Made by a program: the position numbers and the translations under genes. The notes under the pieces were generated by a model that saw nothing but the letters and a program-made list of their open reading frames with translations, had not been told where the DNA came from and searched no databases. Shown here in pieces: positions 43,081 through 52,056 of a stretch of 55,000 nt of DNA. The stretch comes from Prorocentrum cordatum. Taxonomy: Eukaryota; Sar; Dinophyceae; Prorocentrales; Prorocentraceae. The DNA lies in the NCBI GenBank assembly GCA_963575745.1, contig CAUYUJ010017973.1:125001-180000 (forward strand), written 5' to 3'. Positions within the stretch are counted from its first letter, which is position 1, and each line of letters opens with the position of its first letter.

Positions 43081-44600
43081 AGGAGTGGAGTGAAACCCAT
43101 CACATAATCGTGATTCGAATGGAACCTATCTGCGGCACCCACCTGACCTCTTTGAAAGTCACGAAGCCGAACACGACGAAGTAGTCTTTGAACTGGACTT
43201 CCACATGTATCTTAACTTCCTCAACCCCCAACACAGAAACCCACAATGTGTTCACCGTTATTTCAGGTTCCTCACCACCAAGGCAAAACCAGACGGGACC
43301 ATTGAAAGTGGTGCTACAGGCGCTGCACATTCTGAATCTGAAAAGCATAACGCAACTTAAACTGGAAAATGTTCACATTCACCACGCGCGGAGCTTTACC
43401 GTAGAGTGTGCAGGCCCACCCGAATATAAGAGTAATGTCGCCTCACACCGCTGGAAACCAACGGCTGGGTGAACGGTTAGACAGGACCCACCCGAGCCTT
43501 ACTGCCGAGTCACAATCCACCCACCAATGGCGTTGAGTAGTTTCACAACAGCCGTCCGCGCCAGGCCACGTAGTGAATCTGAAATCCGCCGCGTGCACGA
43601 TGACCAATGCTAACGGTGCACCTCCACAAGTGCCACACCGAGCGAACCCGAAACGAGAACTTGAAATGCTAAGTTGCGAATTGACCAGGCACATGGAATA
43701 AACCCCAACCAAGAAACACCACCATGGAAGTACACCCAGGGACAGGGGGAGTCTTTCGCATGGGAAAGCCCGCCGGCACCACAGGCGCTCCACCCCTGGC
43801 TGCCTCTGCATGTATACAGAATTCCAACTGAATCCACTTCCTCTTTCCTCCTTCTCTCACACTGCCTCCTCCTCCTCCGCCTCCTCCTCCTCCGTGTGGA
43901 ACATCTGGACGCCACGCGGTGGATACATGTGCCCAAGGCCAACGTGCCTGGCCAAACGATGGCCGAGCGCTGGAAGTGCGTCTGGCCACATGCGTATCCA
44001 ACTCTCGCCCAAGCCAGCAGTGTGACGTGTATCCAACTTCCCTGGCGGGGTTCTACGTCGACATCGCCCGCATCCGCGCAGGGGCACAACGCCCTGGCAG
44101 AGAAACAGGCGGCGCGGAGCCTGGGGGAGGCATGGGGTGAAGGGAGGAAAGGCGGGAAGACAGAGCATGGAGGAGCAGAGGGCGAATGGGAGCAAGGGTG
44201 AGGGAAGTGGCTTGAGCATGAGAGGAAGGGAGGCGGGAGCAGGGGGTGAGGGAGAAGCGGCGACATGAAGAGAGGTGGCGATGAGAGGCGAAAAAGGGAC
44301 AGCTCAATTGGCGCTCGGCCGGGTTCCAGCCTCCTCCCCCTCTCGCTCTATCCTCGCTGCTCTCTCACTCTCCCTTCTCGTCGCCCCACAGATGGGTGCA
44401 GAAAGCCTAGCCCATCGGGATATAGGCTACACATTATCGGCGCTACCCTCATACGCCCCTCTGCCCTCAATCCTCCTACTCCTTGTCCCCCCTTTCATGG
44501 ATCACTGGTAAATGCGAGTCGCAACTGTGGCAAGGCGTAATCAGTGTCAATGCGTATTGAGATTAGGGGGCAACCGCCCAAATTCTGAGTCGCCTCAGCA
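43081..44600. other. Unassigned, no gene supported
   Basis: Lower GC at 43,100-43,480, GC-rich afterwards. Short frames only, none with a recognised pattern. A CT-rich stretch lies at 43,840-43,890. Confidence 0.5.
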
Positions 44601-44604
44601 AGCT

Positions 44605-44960
44605 CCGCGCGCAAAACAGCAAGCAAGCACGCCATTCATCAGACATCTAGGCATGTAGGCAGAGAGGCACTCGAGCAGGTCATCGGGCAAACAATCAGGC
44701 ACGCAAGCAGGGAACAAATCATGCAATTATGTAGACACGCCTTGACAAGTAAGCAAGGTCAGGAAGTAGTCGTGCAACCTCGCAGAACACAATCAGGCGT
44801 CCAGGCTGTAGGCAAGCGAGCAGGCAATAATGCACGCAACCGAACAAGCAAGCACGCAAGAACCAATCAACGGATCGCGAGCGGGTGCAAGCGATCATTA
44901 AAGCAAGCCGGCATGCAATCAACCAATGACACAAGCATGCAGGCACAAGCAAATTAACCA
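44605..44960. repeat. Degenerate (CAAG)n / (GCAG)n array
   Basis: Words such as GCAAGCAAGC, GCAGGCA and CACGCAAG recur at 4-5 bp steps over the whole stretch. It resembles the complement of the array at 12,945-13,110. Confidence 0.7.
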
Positions 44961-45099
44961 ATCTGCATGACCAAACATCCCCCCCCCCCCCTGTGAAAGC
45001 AAACACGCAAGTGAGTCCACAAGGGCTTGTGGACAAGGGGGAAATAGGCCGAACCACCAAGGGATTCGAACACCCAGTCGCGAAGCCGAATCTGACAAG

Positions 45100-45840
45100 C
45101 AGCAGGAGGACGAGGAAGATGACGAAGATGAAGGAGAACAGGAGGGAGAAGGAGGAGGAGGATTGGATGGGGTGATGGGGAACGCCGATGGACAAGAAGG
45201 GGGCGGAGGAACGGAGGAGGAGGAGGAGAGGAGGGAGGCGGAGGAGGAGGAGGAGGAGGGAGGAGAGGAGGAGGAGGCGGAGGAGGAGGAGGAGGAGGAG
45301 GAATAAGGGGAAGAGGACGGGGAATACGGACGAGGTAGGGAGGACGAGGGATAAGGAAAGATGAGGGAAATGGGCGGGAACTCACATAAGCACAACAACG
45401 ATACTCGCACTCTCGACCGCAGGCGGGACCCTGGGCGTCGACCAACCGAAGATGTCGAGCACTTCGGTTTGGGGCCCTCGCGTGCGGGACGCCAGCTGGG
45501 GAAACGCTGGTGGATTACATCCCAGCACAGGGGTTCGAGAATATTCGATAAGGAGTCTCTGGGGGGAGACGGGCAGGAAAACGATCGAGGATGCGGAGTA
45601 CGAGGAGGAGGAGGAGGAGGCGGAGGAGGAGGAGGATGAAGAAGAGGAGGAGGAGGAGGAGGGGGGGAGGAGGAGGAGGAATAGGAGGAGGAGGAGGAGG
45701 AGGAGGAGGAAGGGAGGAGTATTGAGGAGGAGGGGGGAGGATGGAGTGGGAGGAGGCGGGAGGAGGAGGAGGAGGAGGAGGAGGAGAAGGAGGAAGAGGA
45801 TGAGGAGGAACAAGATGGAGAGGAGGAGAAGAACAAAACC
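45100..45840. repeat. (GGA)n microsatellites, two runs
   Basis: GGA-rich at about 45,140-45,310 and 45,600-45,830, with 290 bases of unassigned sequence between. Confidence 0.92.
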
Positions 45841-45844
45841 CTCA

Positions 45845-47204
45845 ACTAGTGCATGTGTTATTTGCAGGTGGTAATTCGTGTCCTCCTCCTCCCCACGGTC
45901 TCGACCCCCTTACACTACGCAAAACACCAAGCCCTCGCCAAGAACGGAAACGAGTCCTACAACTGTGCCGATCGTGCGAGTAAGAATCGATATGGACTGA
46001 ACGTGCACCAGAAAGAGAAAGAACGTAAACCTCTGGTGGCTCGGAAATATTGATCTTGATTTTGTCGGTAACGTACTCGTCGGGTTCAGGAGGGCGTTTC
46101 CGGGCCCTGGGACAATCAAACATCGACCTGGGATGAACATTTAGTCCTGGGATGGGGTCGAGAGAGCTGGGGGCTGGCGACTCGAACAAAGATCCAGCCG
46201 TCAGTGATCTGGGAACGAGCTCTCCTCACATCAACAAGTGCAATATGATATGTCTAACGCGAAGCACGCCGCAAAACCATGGTAGGCATCGCGGAACGAC
46301 GCTTTTAGACAACAACGTTGCTCAAAACTGGCGCACAACGCTTCCATATCGAAAATGATGAGGTCTTGATACGTGTGTATGCATATGGGGGCACCCCGCC
46401 CGTCTGAGCGGCCCGCGCCTGGCCGTCGCGCCGTCGTCCTCCCTCCCCATCTTCTCACATGGTGGCACAATTTGCTTAACGCCTGCCTCGCTTCGCTCCG
46501 TTCGCCAGCGCAGTGACTCTGCCTAGCCGCCGACGCAAAAAGTGCATGCATATGGGCTGATGCCGCGGAAGACCATCTCCAGGCTGACTATGCCAGCAGG
46601 CTCATACTAGTACCAATCTGGAGGACGGGGAGGTGGAACGGTTCCTGCACGGGCCACTCGCTGGCAAGCGGGCCGCTGGGAAAAATGGGGAAACGCGTGC
46701 GCTGAGCCGCAGCATGTGGGACGAGTGTGTATGGCTGCGCTCCTGCACGTGCAGACCGAATTCAGAGATGCAGGGGGTGTTGTCTTTACTGTCTCGTCCC
46801 TCGCGGACTGGCTCAATGGAAAGCCTTGCCCTACCCGGACTCTCAGTTTGCGAAATGCCGTCGAAAACATCAACCCACGATCCTCGCCCGGCGCTCCAGG
46901 TCCCGGGTTCTGCGTAACGCAATCAATGGGCCATCGGCGCCCCTGTGTGAAAGATTGACGCATCGGTGGCGTCGCCCAGCGCTGGCGGCATGCCGTCAAA
47001 AAAACCCAGATGGCCAAGCTGCTCCTGGGGGGCTCGTGACAGCTGCGCGCGCGGCCAGGGCGACGAGAGGGACTGGTCTCGAATGTTGGGCTGGCTGCTC
47101 CGCTGGACCCGCACCTCCACATTTGCCCCCTCCCCTCTCTTCTCCTATGCCCTCGCCTCCTCGTCAACCTCTCCACGCGGAACCACAGGGCAGACCAACC
47201 CAAA
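45845..47204. other. Unassigned region downstream of the GH7 gene
   Basis: No feature I can name. A plus-strand frame near 46,716-46,958 (MAALLHVQTEFRDAGGVVFT) looks mildly protein-like but has no recognised family and is short. The 3' UTR of the GH7 gene must begin here, but dinoflagellate mRNAs carry no reliable AATAAA signal to mark its end. Confidence 0.4.
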
Positions 47205-48416
47205 CTACTCCACGAGGGCGTGCTTGACTGAGACCGCAGGACCCGTGACCATGACCTCCGCTCGGACTTCGTGGCCACCGACGAGCAGCGTGACCTCGCT
47301 ACCCGATTCCAATTCGGATAATAAATCTTCCGCCCAGGCCTTGACCACGACCTTGCCTTTGGCCAATGTCTTTTTGCCGCGCTGGCGGCTGCTGGAGGCA
47401 TTGGTGCCGTTCGCGCCGCTGCTGGCTGCGGGCGTGCGGGGACCAAGGGCTGAACAGCTCCAAGGAGCCCTGGCCCACTCTGGGTCCCTGCCGTCCTTGG
47501 AGCCTGGCACGCACGCCTCCTTGCACGCCGCCCACCACTCGTTCTTGACATAGCACTGCATGCCTGCCGACTTGCAGCACTGCATGCTTGCACAGTTCTC
47601 ATTGTACGTCTCCGCACACTCGGGGCGGTCGTCGGAAGAGCCTCCACTCGTGCCAGCAGGCGTCGGCTCGGCGCCGACGACTGCTGCGGGCTCAACGCTG
47701 ATGGGGGCCACGGAGAAGTTGTGGAACGTGACCGTCTCGCTGCACGCCTTGACGTCGTCCACGGCGCACGGGCCCTTGCCGTCGGCGCCCTTGCCGTCCA
47801 TCCACAACATGTCGTTCGCGCTCCAGTAGCTCACGATCGGCGTCATGCCGGCTTCGAGGGCGCGCGAGAGCTCGGCCATGCCGTCGTACGAGCCAAGGCG
47901 CACGGACACGTTGCACGGCTTGCCCGGCTGGGACAGCGTCACCTCCATGGCCACGAGCGAGCCTTTGTCGTCCACGGGGAACGCGGCCTCCACCTGGAAG
48001 GGGCGCGCCGTGTCCACGCACCTGGCGCCTTCGCCGTACTCTGCGGAGCCCCAGTCCCTCGGGCCCGTCCAGCTGTCGCCCCCGCCGTAGCCCCCGCCCA
48101 CCCCGCTCGCGTCGGTCGCGGTGTGGAGCGTGGAGTGCCAGGCCAGCTGGTTGGCCTCCTGGATGTCGATCTCGGCGCACGACTCGCCGCAAACGTTGTT
48201 GGCGTCGCAGTAGTGATCGGAGCACTGCGACGGTGCCGCGTTCTGTCGCATGGAGGTGAGGTAGAACGCCGCGTTGCAGCCGCAACCCGCCCCTGAGAGG
48301 TCAACGCTGTAGCTCAGCACCTTCCCCAGGAGATCGAGGGCAAGATACTGCGTGTTGTCGTACTTCCCCGCCGTGCACTCGTCGGCAAAGTAGGCGCGCC
48401 CGTCCATGTGGGCCAC
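47205..48416 (-). CDS. GH7 module 5 and cysteine-rich C-terminal domain
   Basis: Starts at an internal Met (MDGRAYFAD) just after a 4-base deletion near 48,423, so it lacks the first 30 or so residues of its module. The catalytic EIDIQEAN is present (about 48,151-48,173). After FHNFSVAPI the sequence departs from the other modules: SVEPAAVVGAEPTPAGTSGG, then CAETYNENCASMQCCKSAGM and QCYVKNEWWAACKEACVPG. That cysteine-rich pattern is recurrent in dinoflagellate secreted proteins and may bind carbohydrate (inference). It is followed by APWSCSALGPRTP and a unique end (KVVVKAWAEDLLSELESGSE to HALVE). The stop at 47,205-47,207 is the natural end of the gene. Confidence 0.75.
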   Translation of the reverse strand: MAHMDGRAYFADECTAGKYDNTQYLALDLLGKVLSYSVDLSGAGCGCNAAFYLTSMRQNAAPSQCSDHYCDANNVCGESCAEIDIQEANQLAWHSTLHTATDASGVGGGYGGGDSWTGPRDWGSAEYGEGARCVDTARPFQVEAAFPVDDKGSLVAMEVTLSQPGKPCNVSVRLGSYDGMAELSRALEAGMTPIVSYWSANDMLWMDGKGADGKGPCAVDDVKACSETVTFHNFSVAPISVEPAAVVGAEPTPAGTSGGSSDDRPECAETYNENCASMQCCKSAGMQCYVKNEWWAACKEACVPGSKDGRDPEWARAPWSCSALGPRTPAASSGANGTNASSSRQRGKKTLAKGKVVVKAWAEDLLSELESGSEVTLLVGGHEVRAEVMVTGPAVSVKHALVE

Positions 48417-51400
48417 GAGCTACGCCCAGTCACGTCCACGGGCTTGAGGCCCTCCGGGTCAGCCCAGCCGGTCGGGATGAGCTGCACCGACCCGTAGCCT
48501 GGCATGTCGAACTCGCCGGGGCAAGCGACGGCCGCGTGCGCCTTCGGCGCCGCCGCCGTCGACGCCGCGGGCCCCGAAGAAGCATTGCTCTGCGAATGCG
48601 TGGCCCGCGGCGGGGGGACGACGATGGGGGCCACGGAGAAGTTGTGGAACGTGACCGTCTCGCTGCACGCCTTGACGTCGTCCACGGCGCACGGGCCCTT
48701 GCCGTCGGCGCCCTTGCCGTCCATCCACAACATGTCGTTCGCGCTCCAGTAGCTCACGATCGGCGTCATGCCGGCTTCGAGGGCGCGCGAGAGCTCGGCC
48801 ATGCCGTCGTACGAGCCAAGGCGCACGACACGTTGCACGGCTTGCCCGGCTGGGACAGCGTCACCTCCATGGCCACGAGCGAGCCTTTGTCGTCCACGGG
48901 GAACGCGGCCTCCACCTGGAAGGGGCGCGCCGTGTCCACGCACCTGGCGCCTTCGCCGTACTCTGCGGAGCCCCAGTCCCTCGGGCCCGTCCAGCTGTCG
49001 CCCCCGCCGTAGCCCCCGCCCACCCCGCTCGCGTCGGTCGCGGTGTGGAGCGTGGAGTGCCAGGCCAGCTGGTTGGCCTCCTGGATGTCGATCTCGGCGC
49101 ACGACTCGCCGCAAACGTTGTTGGCGTCGCAGTAGTGATCGGAGCACTGCGACGGTGCCGCGTTCTGGCGCATGGAGGTGAGGTAGAACGCCGCGTTGCA
49201 GCCGCAACCCGCCCCTGAGAGGTCAACGCTGTAGCTCAGCACCTTCCCCAGGAGATCGAGGGCAAGATACTGCGTGTTGTCGTACTTCCCCGCCGTGCAC
49301 TCGTCGGCAAAGTAGGCGCGCCCGTCCATGTGGGCCACGAGCTCCCCACGCCCGGTCACGTCCACGGGCTTGAGGCCCTCCGGGTCAGCCCAGCCGGTCG
49401 GGATGAGCTGCACCGACCCGTAGCCTGGCATGTCGAACTCGCCAGGGCAAGCGACGGCCGCGTGCGCCTTCGGCGCCGCCGCCGTCGACGCCGCGGGCCC
49501 CGAAGAAGCATTGCTCTGCGAATGCGTGGCCCGCGGCGGGGGGACGACGATGGGGGCCACGGAGAAGTTGTGGAACGTGACCGTCTCGCTGCACGCCTTG
49601 ACGTCGTCCACGGCGCACGGGCCCTTGCCGTCGGCGCCCTTGCCGTCCATCCACAACATGTCGTTCGCGCTCCAGTAGCTCACGATCGGCGTCATGCCGG
49701 CTTCGAGGGCGCGCGAGAGCTCGGCCATGCACGCCGTCGTCCACTCCACCTGTCCACGGGCGAGCCCCAGTAGGCGCGCCCCCCCGATGGAGTGGGCCAG
49801 CGCTCCGGCCACGACTCGCGGTCCGGGTTGAGGCCCTCCGGGTCAGTCGGGACTGCACCGACCCGTAGCCTGGCATGTCGAACTCGCCAGGGCAAGCGAC
49901 GGCCGCGTGCGCCTTCGGCGCCGCCGCCGTCGACGCCGCGGGCCCCGAAGAAGCATTGCTCTGCGAATGCGTGGCCCGCGGCGGGGGGACGACGATGGGG
50001 GCCACGGAGAAGTTGTGGAACGTGACCGTCTCGCTGCACGCCTTGACGTCGTCCACGGCGCACGGGCCCTTGCCGTCGGCGCCCTTGCCGTCCATCCACA
50101 ACATGTCGTTCGCGCTCCAGTAGCTCACGATCGGCGTCATGCCGGCTTCGAGGGCGCGCGAGAGCTCGGCCATGCCGTCGTACGAGCCAAGGCGCACGGA
50201 CACGTTGCACGGCTTGCCCGGCTGGGACAGCGTCACCTCCATGGCCACGAGCGAGCCTTTGTCGTCCACGGGGAACGCGGCCTCCACCTGGAAGGGGCGC
50301 GCCGTGTCCACGCACCTGGCGCCTTCGCCGTACTCTGCGGAGCCCCAGTCCCTCGGGCCCGTCCAGCTGTCGCCCCCGCCGTAGCCCCCGCCCACCCCGC
50401 TCGCGTCGGTCGCGGTGTGGAGCGTGGAGTGCCAGGCCAGCTGGTTGGCCTCCTGGATGTCGATCTCGGCGCACGACTCGCCGCAAACGTTGTTGGCGTC
50501 GCAGTAGTGATCGGAGCACTGCGACGGTGCCGCGTTCTGGCGCATGGAGGTGAGGTAGAACGCCGCGTTGCAGCCGCAACCCGCCCCTGAGAGGTCAACG
50601 CTGTAGCTCAGCACCTTCCCCAGGAGATCGAGGGCAAGATACTGCGTGTTGTCGTACTTCCCCGCCGTGCACTCGTCGGCAAAGTAGGCGCGCCCGTCCA
50701 TGTGGGCCACGAGCTCCCCACGCCCGGTCACGTCCACGGGCTTGAGGCCCTCCGGGTCAGCCCAGCCGGTCGGGATGAGCTGCACCGACCCGTAGCCTGG
50801 CATGTCGAACTCGCCAGGGCAAGCGACGGCCGCGTGCGCCTTCGGCGCCGCCGCCGTCGACGCCGCGGGCCCCGAAGAAGCATTGCTCTGCGAATGCGTG
50901 GCCCGCGGCGGGGGGACGACGATGGGGGCCACGGAGAAGTTGTGGAACGTGACCGTCTCGCTGCACGCCTTGACGTCGTCCACGGCGCACGGGCCCTTGC
51001 CGTCGGCGCCCTTGCCGTCCATCCACAACATGTCGTTCGCGCTCCAGTAGCTCACGATCGGCGTCATGCCGGCTTCGAGGGCGCGCGAGAGCTCGGCCAT
51101 GCCGTCGTACGAGCCAAGGCGCACGGACACGTTGCACGGCTTGCCCGGCTGGGACAGCGTCACCTCCATGGCCACGAGCGAGCCTTTGTCGTCCACGGGG
51201 AACGCGGCCTCCACCTGGAAGGGGCGCGCCGTGTCCACGCACCTGGCGCCTTCGCCGTACTCTGCGGAGCCCCAGTCCCTCGGGCCCGTCCAGCTGTCGC
51301 CCCCGCCGTAGCCCCCGCCCACCCCGCTCGCGTCGGTCGCGGTGTGGAGCGTGGAGTGCCAGGCCAGCTGGTTGGCCTCCTGGATGTCGATCTCGGCGCA

Positions 51401-51585
51401 CGACTCGCCGCAAACGTTGTTGGCGTCGCAGTAGTGATCGGAGCACTGCGACGGTGCTGCGTTCTGGCGCATGGAGGTGAGGTAGAACGCCGCGTTGCAG
51501 CCGCAACCCGCTCCTGAGAGGTCAACGCTGTAGCTCAGCACCTTCCCCAGGAGATCGAGGGCAAGATACTGCGTGTTGTCATAGG
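47690..51585 (-). repeat. Near-identical tandem array of 924-927 bp GH7 modules
   Basis: Comparing the copies by eye, the shared core differs at only a handful of bases in some 750 (for example GGTGCTGCG against GGTGCCGCG, and GTTCTGTCGC against GTTCTGGCGC), synonymous sites included. Similarity ends abruptly: at about 51,585 in module 1 (CATAGGCTCC against CGTACTTCCC), and at about 47,698 in module 5. Module 3 lacks roughly 480 bases, including the catalytic core, and its remnant at 49,729-49,860 is scrambled. Confidence 0.9.
48766..49812 (-). CDS. GH7 end of module 3 and most of module 4
   Basis: This frame reads the last third of module 3 (MAELSRALEAGMTPIVSYWS onward), the linker, and module 4 from ACPGEFDMPGYG to CNVS. 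Module 4's catalytic EIDIQEAN lies at about 49,074-49,097. A missing G in GCGCACGACACG near 48,827 (other copies have GCGCACGGACACG) shifts the frame. The rest of module 4 and the start of module 5 continue in the frame 48,314-49,207. The apparent start codon here is not real; in the ancestral gene this would be internal sequence. Confidence 0.6.
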   Translation of the reverse strand: MAGALAHSIGGARLLGLARGQVEWTTACMAELSRALEAGMTPIVSYWSANDMLWMDGKGADGKGPCAVDDVKACSETVTFHNFSVAPIVVPPPRATHSQSNASSGPAASTAAAPKAHAAVACPGEFDMPGYGSVQLIPTGWADPEGLKPVDVTGRGELVAHMDGRAYFADECTAGKYDNTQYLALDLLGKVLSYSVDLSGAGCGCNAAFYLTSMRQNAAPSQCSDHYCDANNVCGESCAEIDIQEANQLAWHSTLHTATDASGVGGGYGGGDSWTGPRDWGSAEYGEGARCVDTARPFQVEAAFPVDDKGSLVAMEVTLSQPGKPCNVSCALARTTAWPSSRAPSKPA

Positions 51586-51829
51586 CTCCTGCAGTGCATT
51601 TGTCTGCGAAGTAAGCACGAGCATCCATGTGAGCGACCAACGTACCTCCTTTGGCCACGTCCACAGGGACAAACTTGCTGCCAACCCATCCAGTGGGAAC
51701 GAGCTGCACTTTGCCGTAACCAAGCACGTCAAACTCCCCTGGGCACTCGGGACTGGCGCTGTGCCCTTCACCAGCGAGGCAGGCGCAACACAAGCCCAAA
51801 CAGGTCATGGGCGATCGCTGTGCACGCAT
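49385..51829 (-). CDS. GH7 (Cel7-like) modules 1 and 2, secreted
   Basis: 814 residues. A short hydrophobic leader (MTCLGLCCACLAGEGHSA, residues 8-25) suggests secretion. Module 1 (29-303) and module 2 (337-612) carry GH7 landmarks in order: SYSVDLSGAGCGCNAAFYLT, CSDHYCDANNVCGESC, EIDIQEAN, GARCVDTARPFQV, GMTPIVSYWSANDMLWMD and ETVTFHNFSVAPI. In GH7 enzymes E-x-D-x-x-E holds the nucleophile and acid/base. Here they would be E146, D148 and E151 in module 1, and E455, D457 and E460 in module 2. Each module is about 275 residues, far shorter than fungal Cel7 domains (about 430), so loops are missing. A Pro/Ser/Ala linker (304-336) joins modules. From residue 646 module 3 begins, then a frameshift makes the tail (from about 660) meaningless. 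The likely substrate is cellulose or a related beta-1,4-glucan (inference). Confidence 0.8.
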   Translation of the reverse strand: MRAQRSPMTCLGLCCACLAGEGHSASPECPGEFDVLGYGKVQLVPTGWVGSKFVPVDVAKGGTLVAHMDARAYFADKCTAGAYDNTQYLALDLLGKVLSYSVDLSGAGCGCNAAFYLTSMRQNAAPSQCSDHYCDANNVCGESCAEIDIQEANQLAWHSTLHTATDASGVGGGYGGGDSWTGPRDWGSAEYGEGARCVDTARPFQVEAAFPVDDKGSLVAMEVTLSQPGKPCNVSVRLGSYDGMAELSRALEAGMTPIVSYWSANDMLWMDGKGADGKGPCAVDDVKACSETVTFHNFSVAPIVVPPPRATHSQSNASSGPAASTAAAPKAHAAVACPGEFDMPGYGSVQLIPTGWADPEGLKPVDVTGRGELVAHMDGRAYFADECTAGKYDNTQYLALDLLGKVLSYSVDLSGAGCGCNAAFYLTSMRQNAAPSQCSDHYCDANNVCGESCAEIDIQEANQLAWHSTLHTATDASGVGGGYGGGDSWTGPRDWGSAEYGEGARCVDTARPFQVEAAFPVDDKGSLVAMEVTLSQPGKPCNVSVRLGSYDGMAELSRALEAGMTPIVSYWSANDMLWMDGKGADGKGPCAVDDVKACSETVTFHNFSVAPIVVPPPRATHSQSNASSGPAASTAAAPKAHAAVACPGEFDMPGYGSVQSRLTRRASTRTASRGRSAGPLHRGGAPTGARPWTGGVDDGVHGRALARPRSRHDADRELLERERHVVDGRQGRRRQGPVRRGRRQGVQRDGHVPQLLRGPHRRPPAAGHAFAEQCFFGARGVDGGGAEGARGRRLPWRVRHARLRVGAAHPDRLG

Positions 51830-51890
51830 CGTCTCTATCCTGTGCGTGTGTGTGAGTAGCACAGGGGCAAACTGCCTGGAAACAGTTGCT

Positions 51891-51903
51891 GCCAAAATGG
51901 TCT
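51891..51903 (-). promoter_or_regulatory. Possible trans-splice acceptor and relict DinoSL before the GH7 start
   Basis: On the minus strand, 62 bases before the ATG, the sequence reads GTTTTTCGGTTCAG then ACCATTTTGGCAGCAAC. A pyrimidine stretch and AG (51,903-51,902) look like a splice acceptor. The CCATTTTGGC after it is identical to ten bases of DinoSL, at the position where relict leaders are found in retrocopied dinoflagellate genes. The following CTCAAG is not conserved, so the match could be chance. Confidence 0.45.
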
Positions 51904-51949
51904 GAACCGAAAAACTGCAACGTACGGTGAAGGGGTGGAAAGAGAAGGG

Positions 51950-52035
51950 CGATGGCCTCCAGAGTTCTTTGGAGGTCCCTGGGTGCCTCCAGAGCTCCCC
52001 AGAAGCCTTTGGAGGCCTCCAGAGGCCTCCGTAAA
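51950..52035. repeat. Short TGGAGGCCTCCAGAG repeat
   Basis: Words GGAGGCCTCCAGAG and GCCTCCAGAG-TCC recur at 15-30 bp. It lies upstream of the proposed GH7 acceptor, which argues against translating the longer frame from 52,060. Confidence 0.7.
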
Positions 52036-52056
52036 CCCAGAAGGTGTGAAAAGCTG

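Larger units (their letters stand above)
47205..51829 (-). other. GH7 cellulase-like gene locus built of five tandem modules, with three frame breaks
   Basis: The start is ATG at 51,829 because a signal-peptide-like sequence and the first module follow it directly. The open frame runs further upstream only through non-homologous sequence. Modules begin at their first Cys at 51,745, 50,821, 49,894, 49,449 and 48,523. Spacings are 924, 927, 445 and 926 bases. Module 3 is internally deleted, module 4 lacks one base (near 48,827), and module 5 lacks four bases (near 48,423). A unique cysteine-rich tail follows module 5. Corrected, it would encode one secreted multi-catalytic protein. Dinoflagellates are known to have GH7 cellulases linked to their cellulosic thecae and cell cycle; this one's role is inferred. 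The frame breaks could be assembly errors. Confidence 0.75.

Noticed and set aside
46607-47695. 362-codon minus-strand frame downstream of and overlapping the GH7 end
   Set aside because: It overlaps the GH7 C-terminal coding region in another frame and is Arg/Ser/Pro-rich, as expected for an out-of-frame reading.
47721-51517. Plus-strand frames across the GH7 locus (for example 50,702-51,517)
   Set aside because: They are antisense shadows of the GH7 modules. Their composition (His/Arg/Ala-rich) is what high-GC antisense reading gives, and they repeat with the modules.
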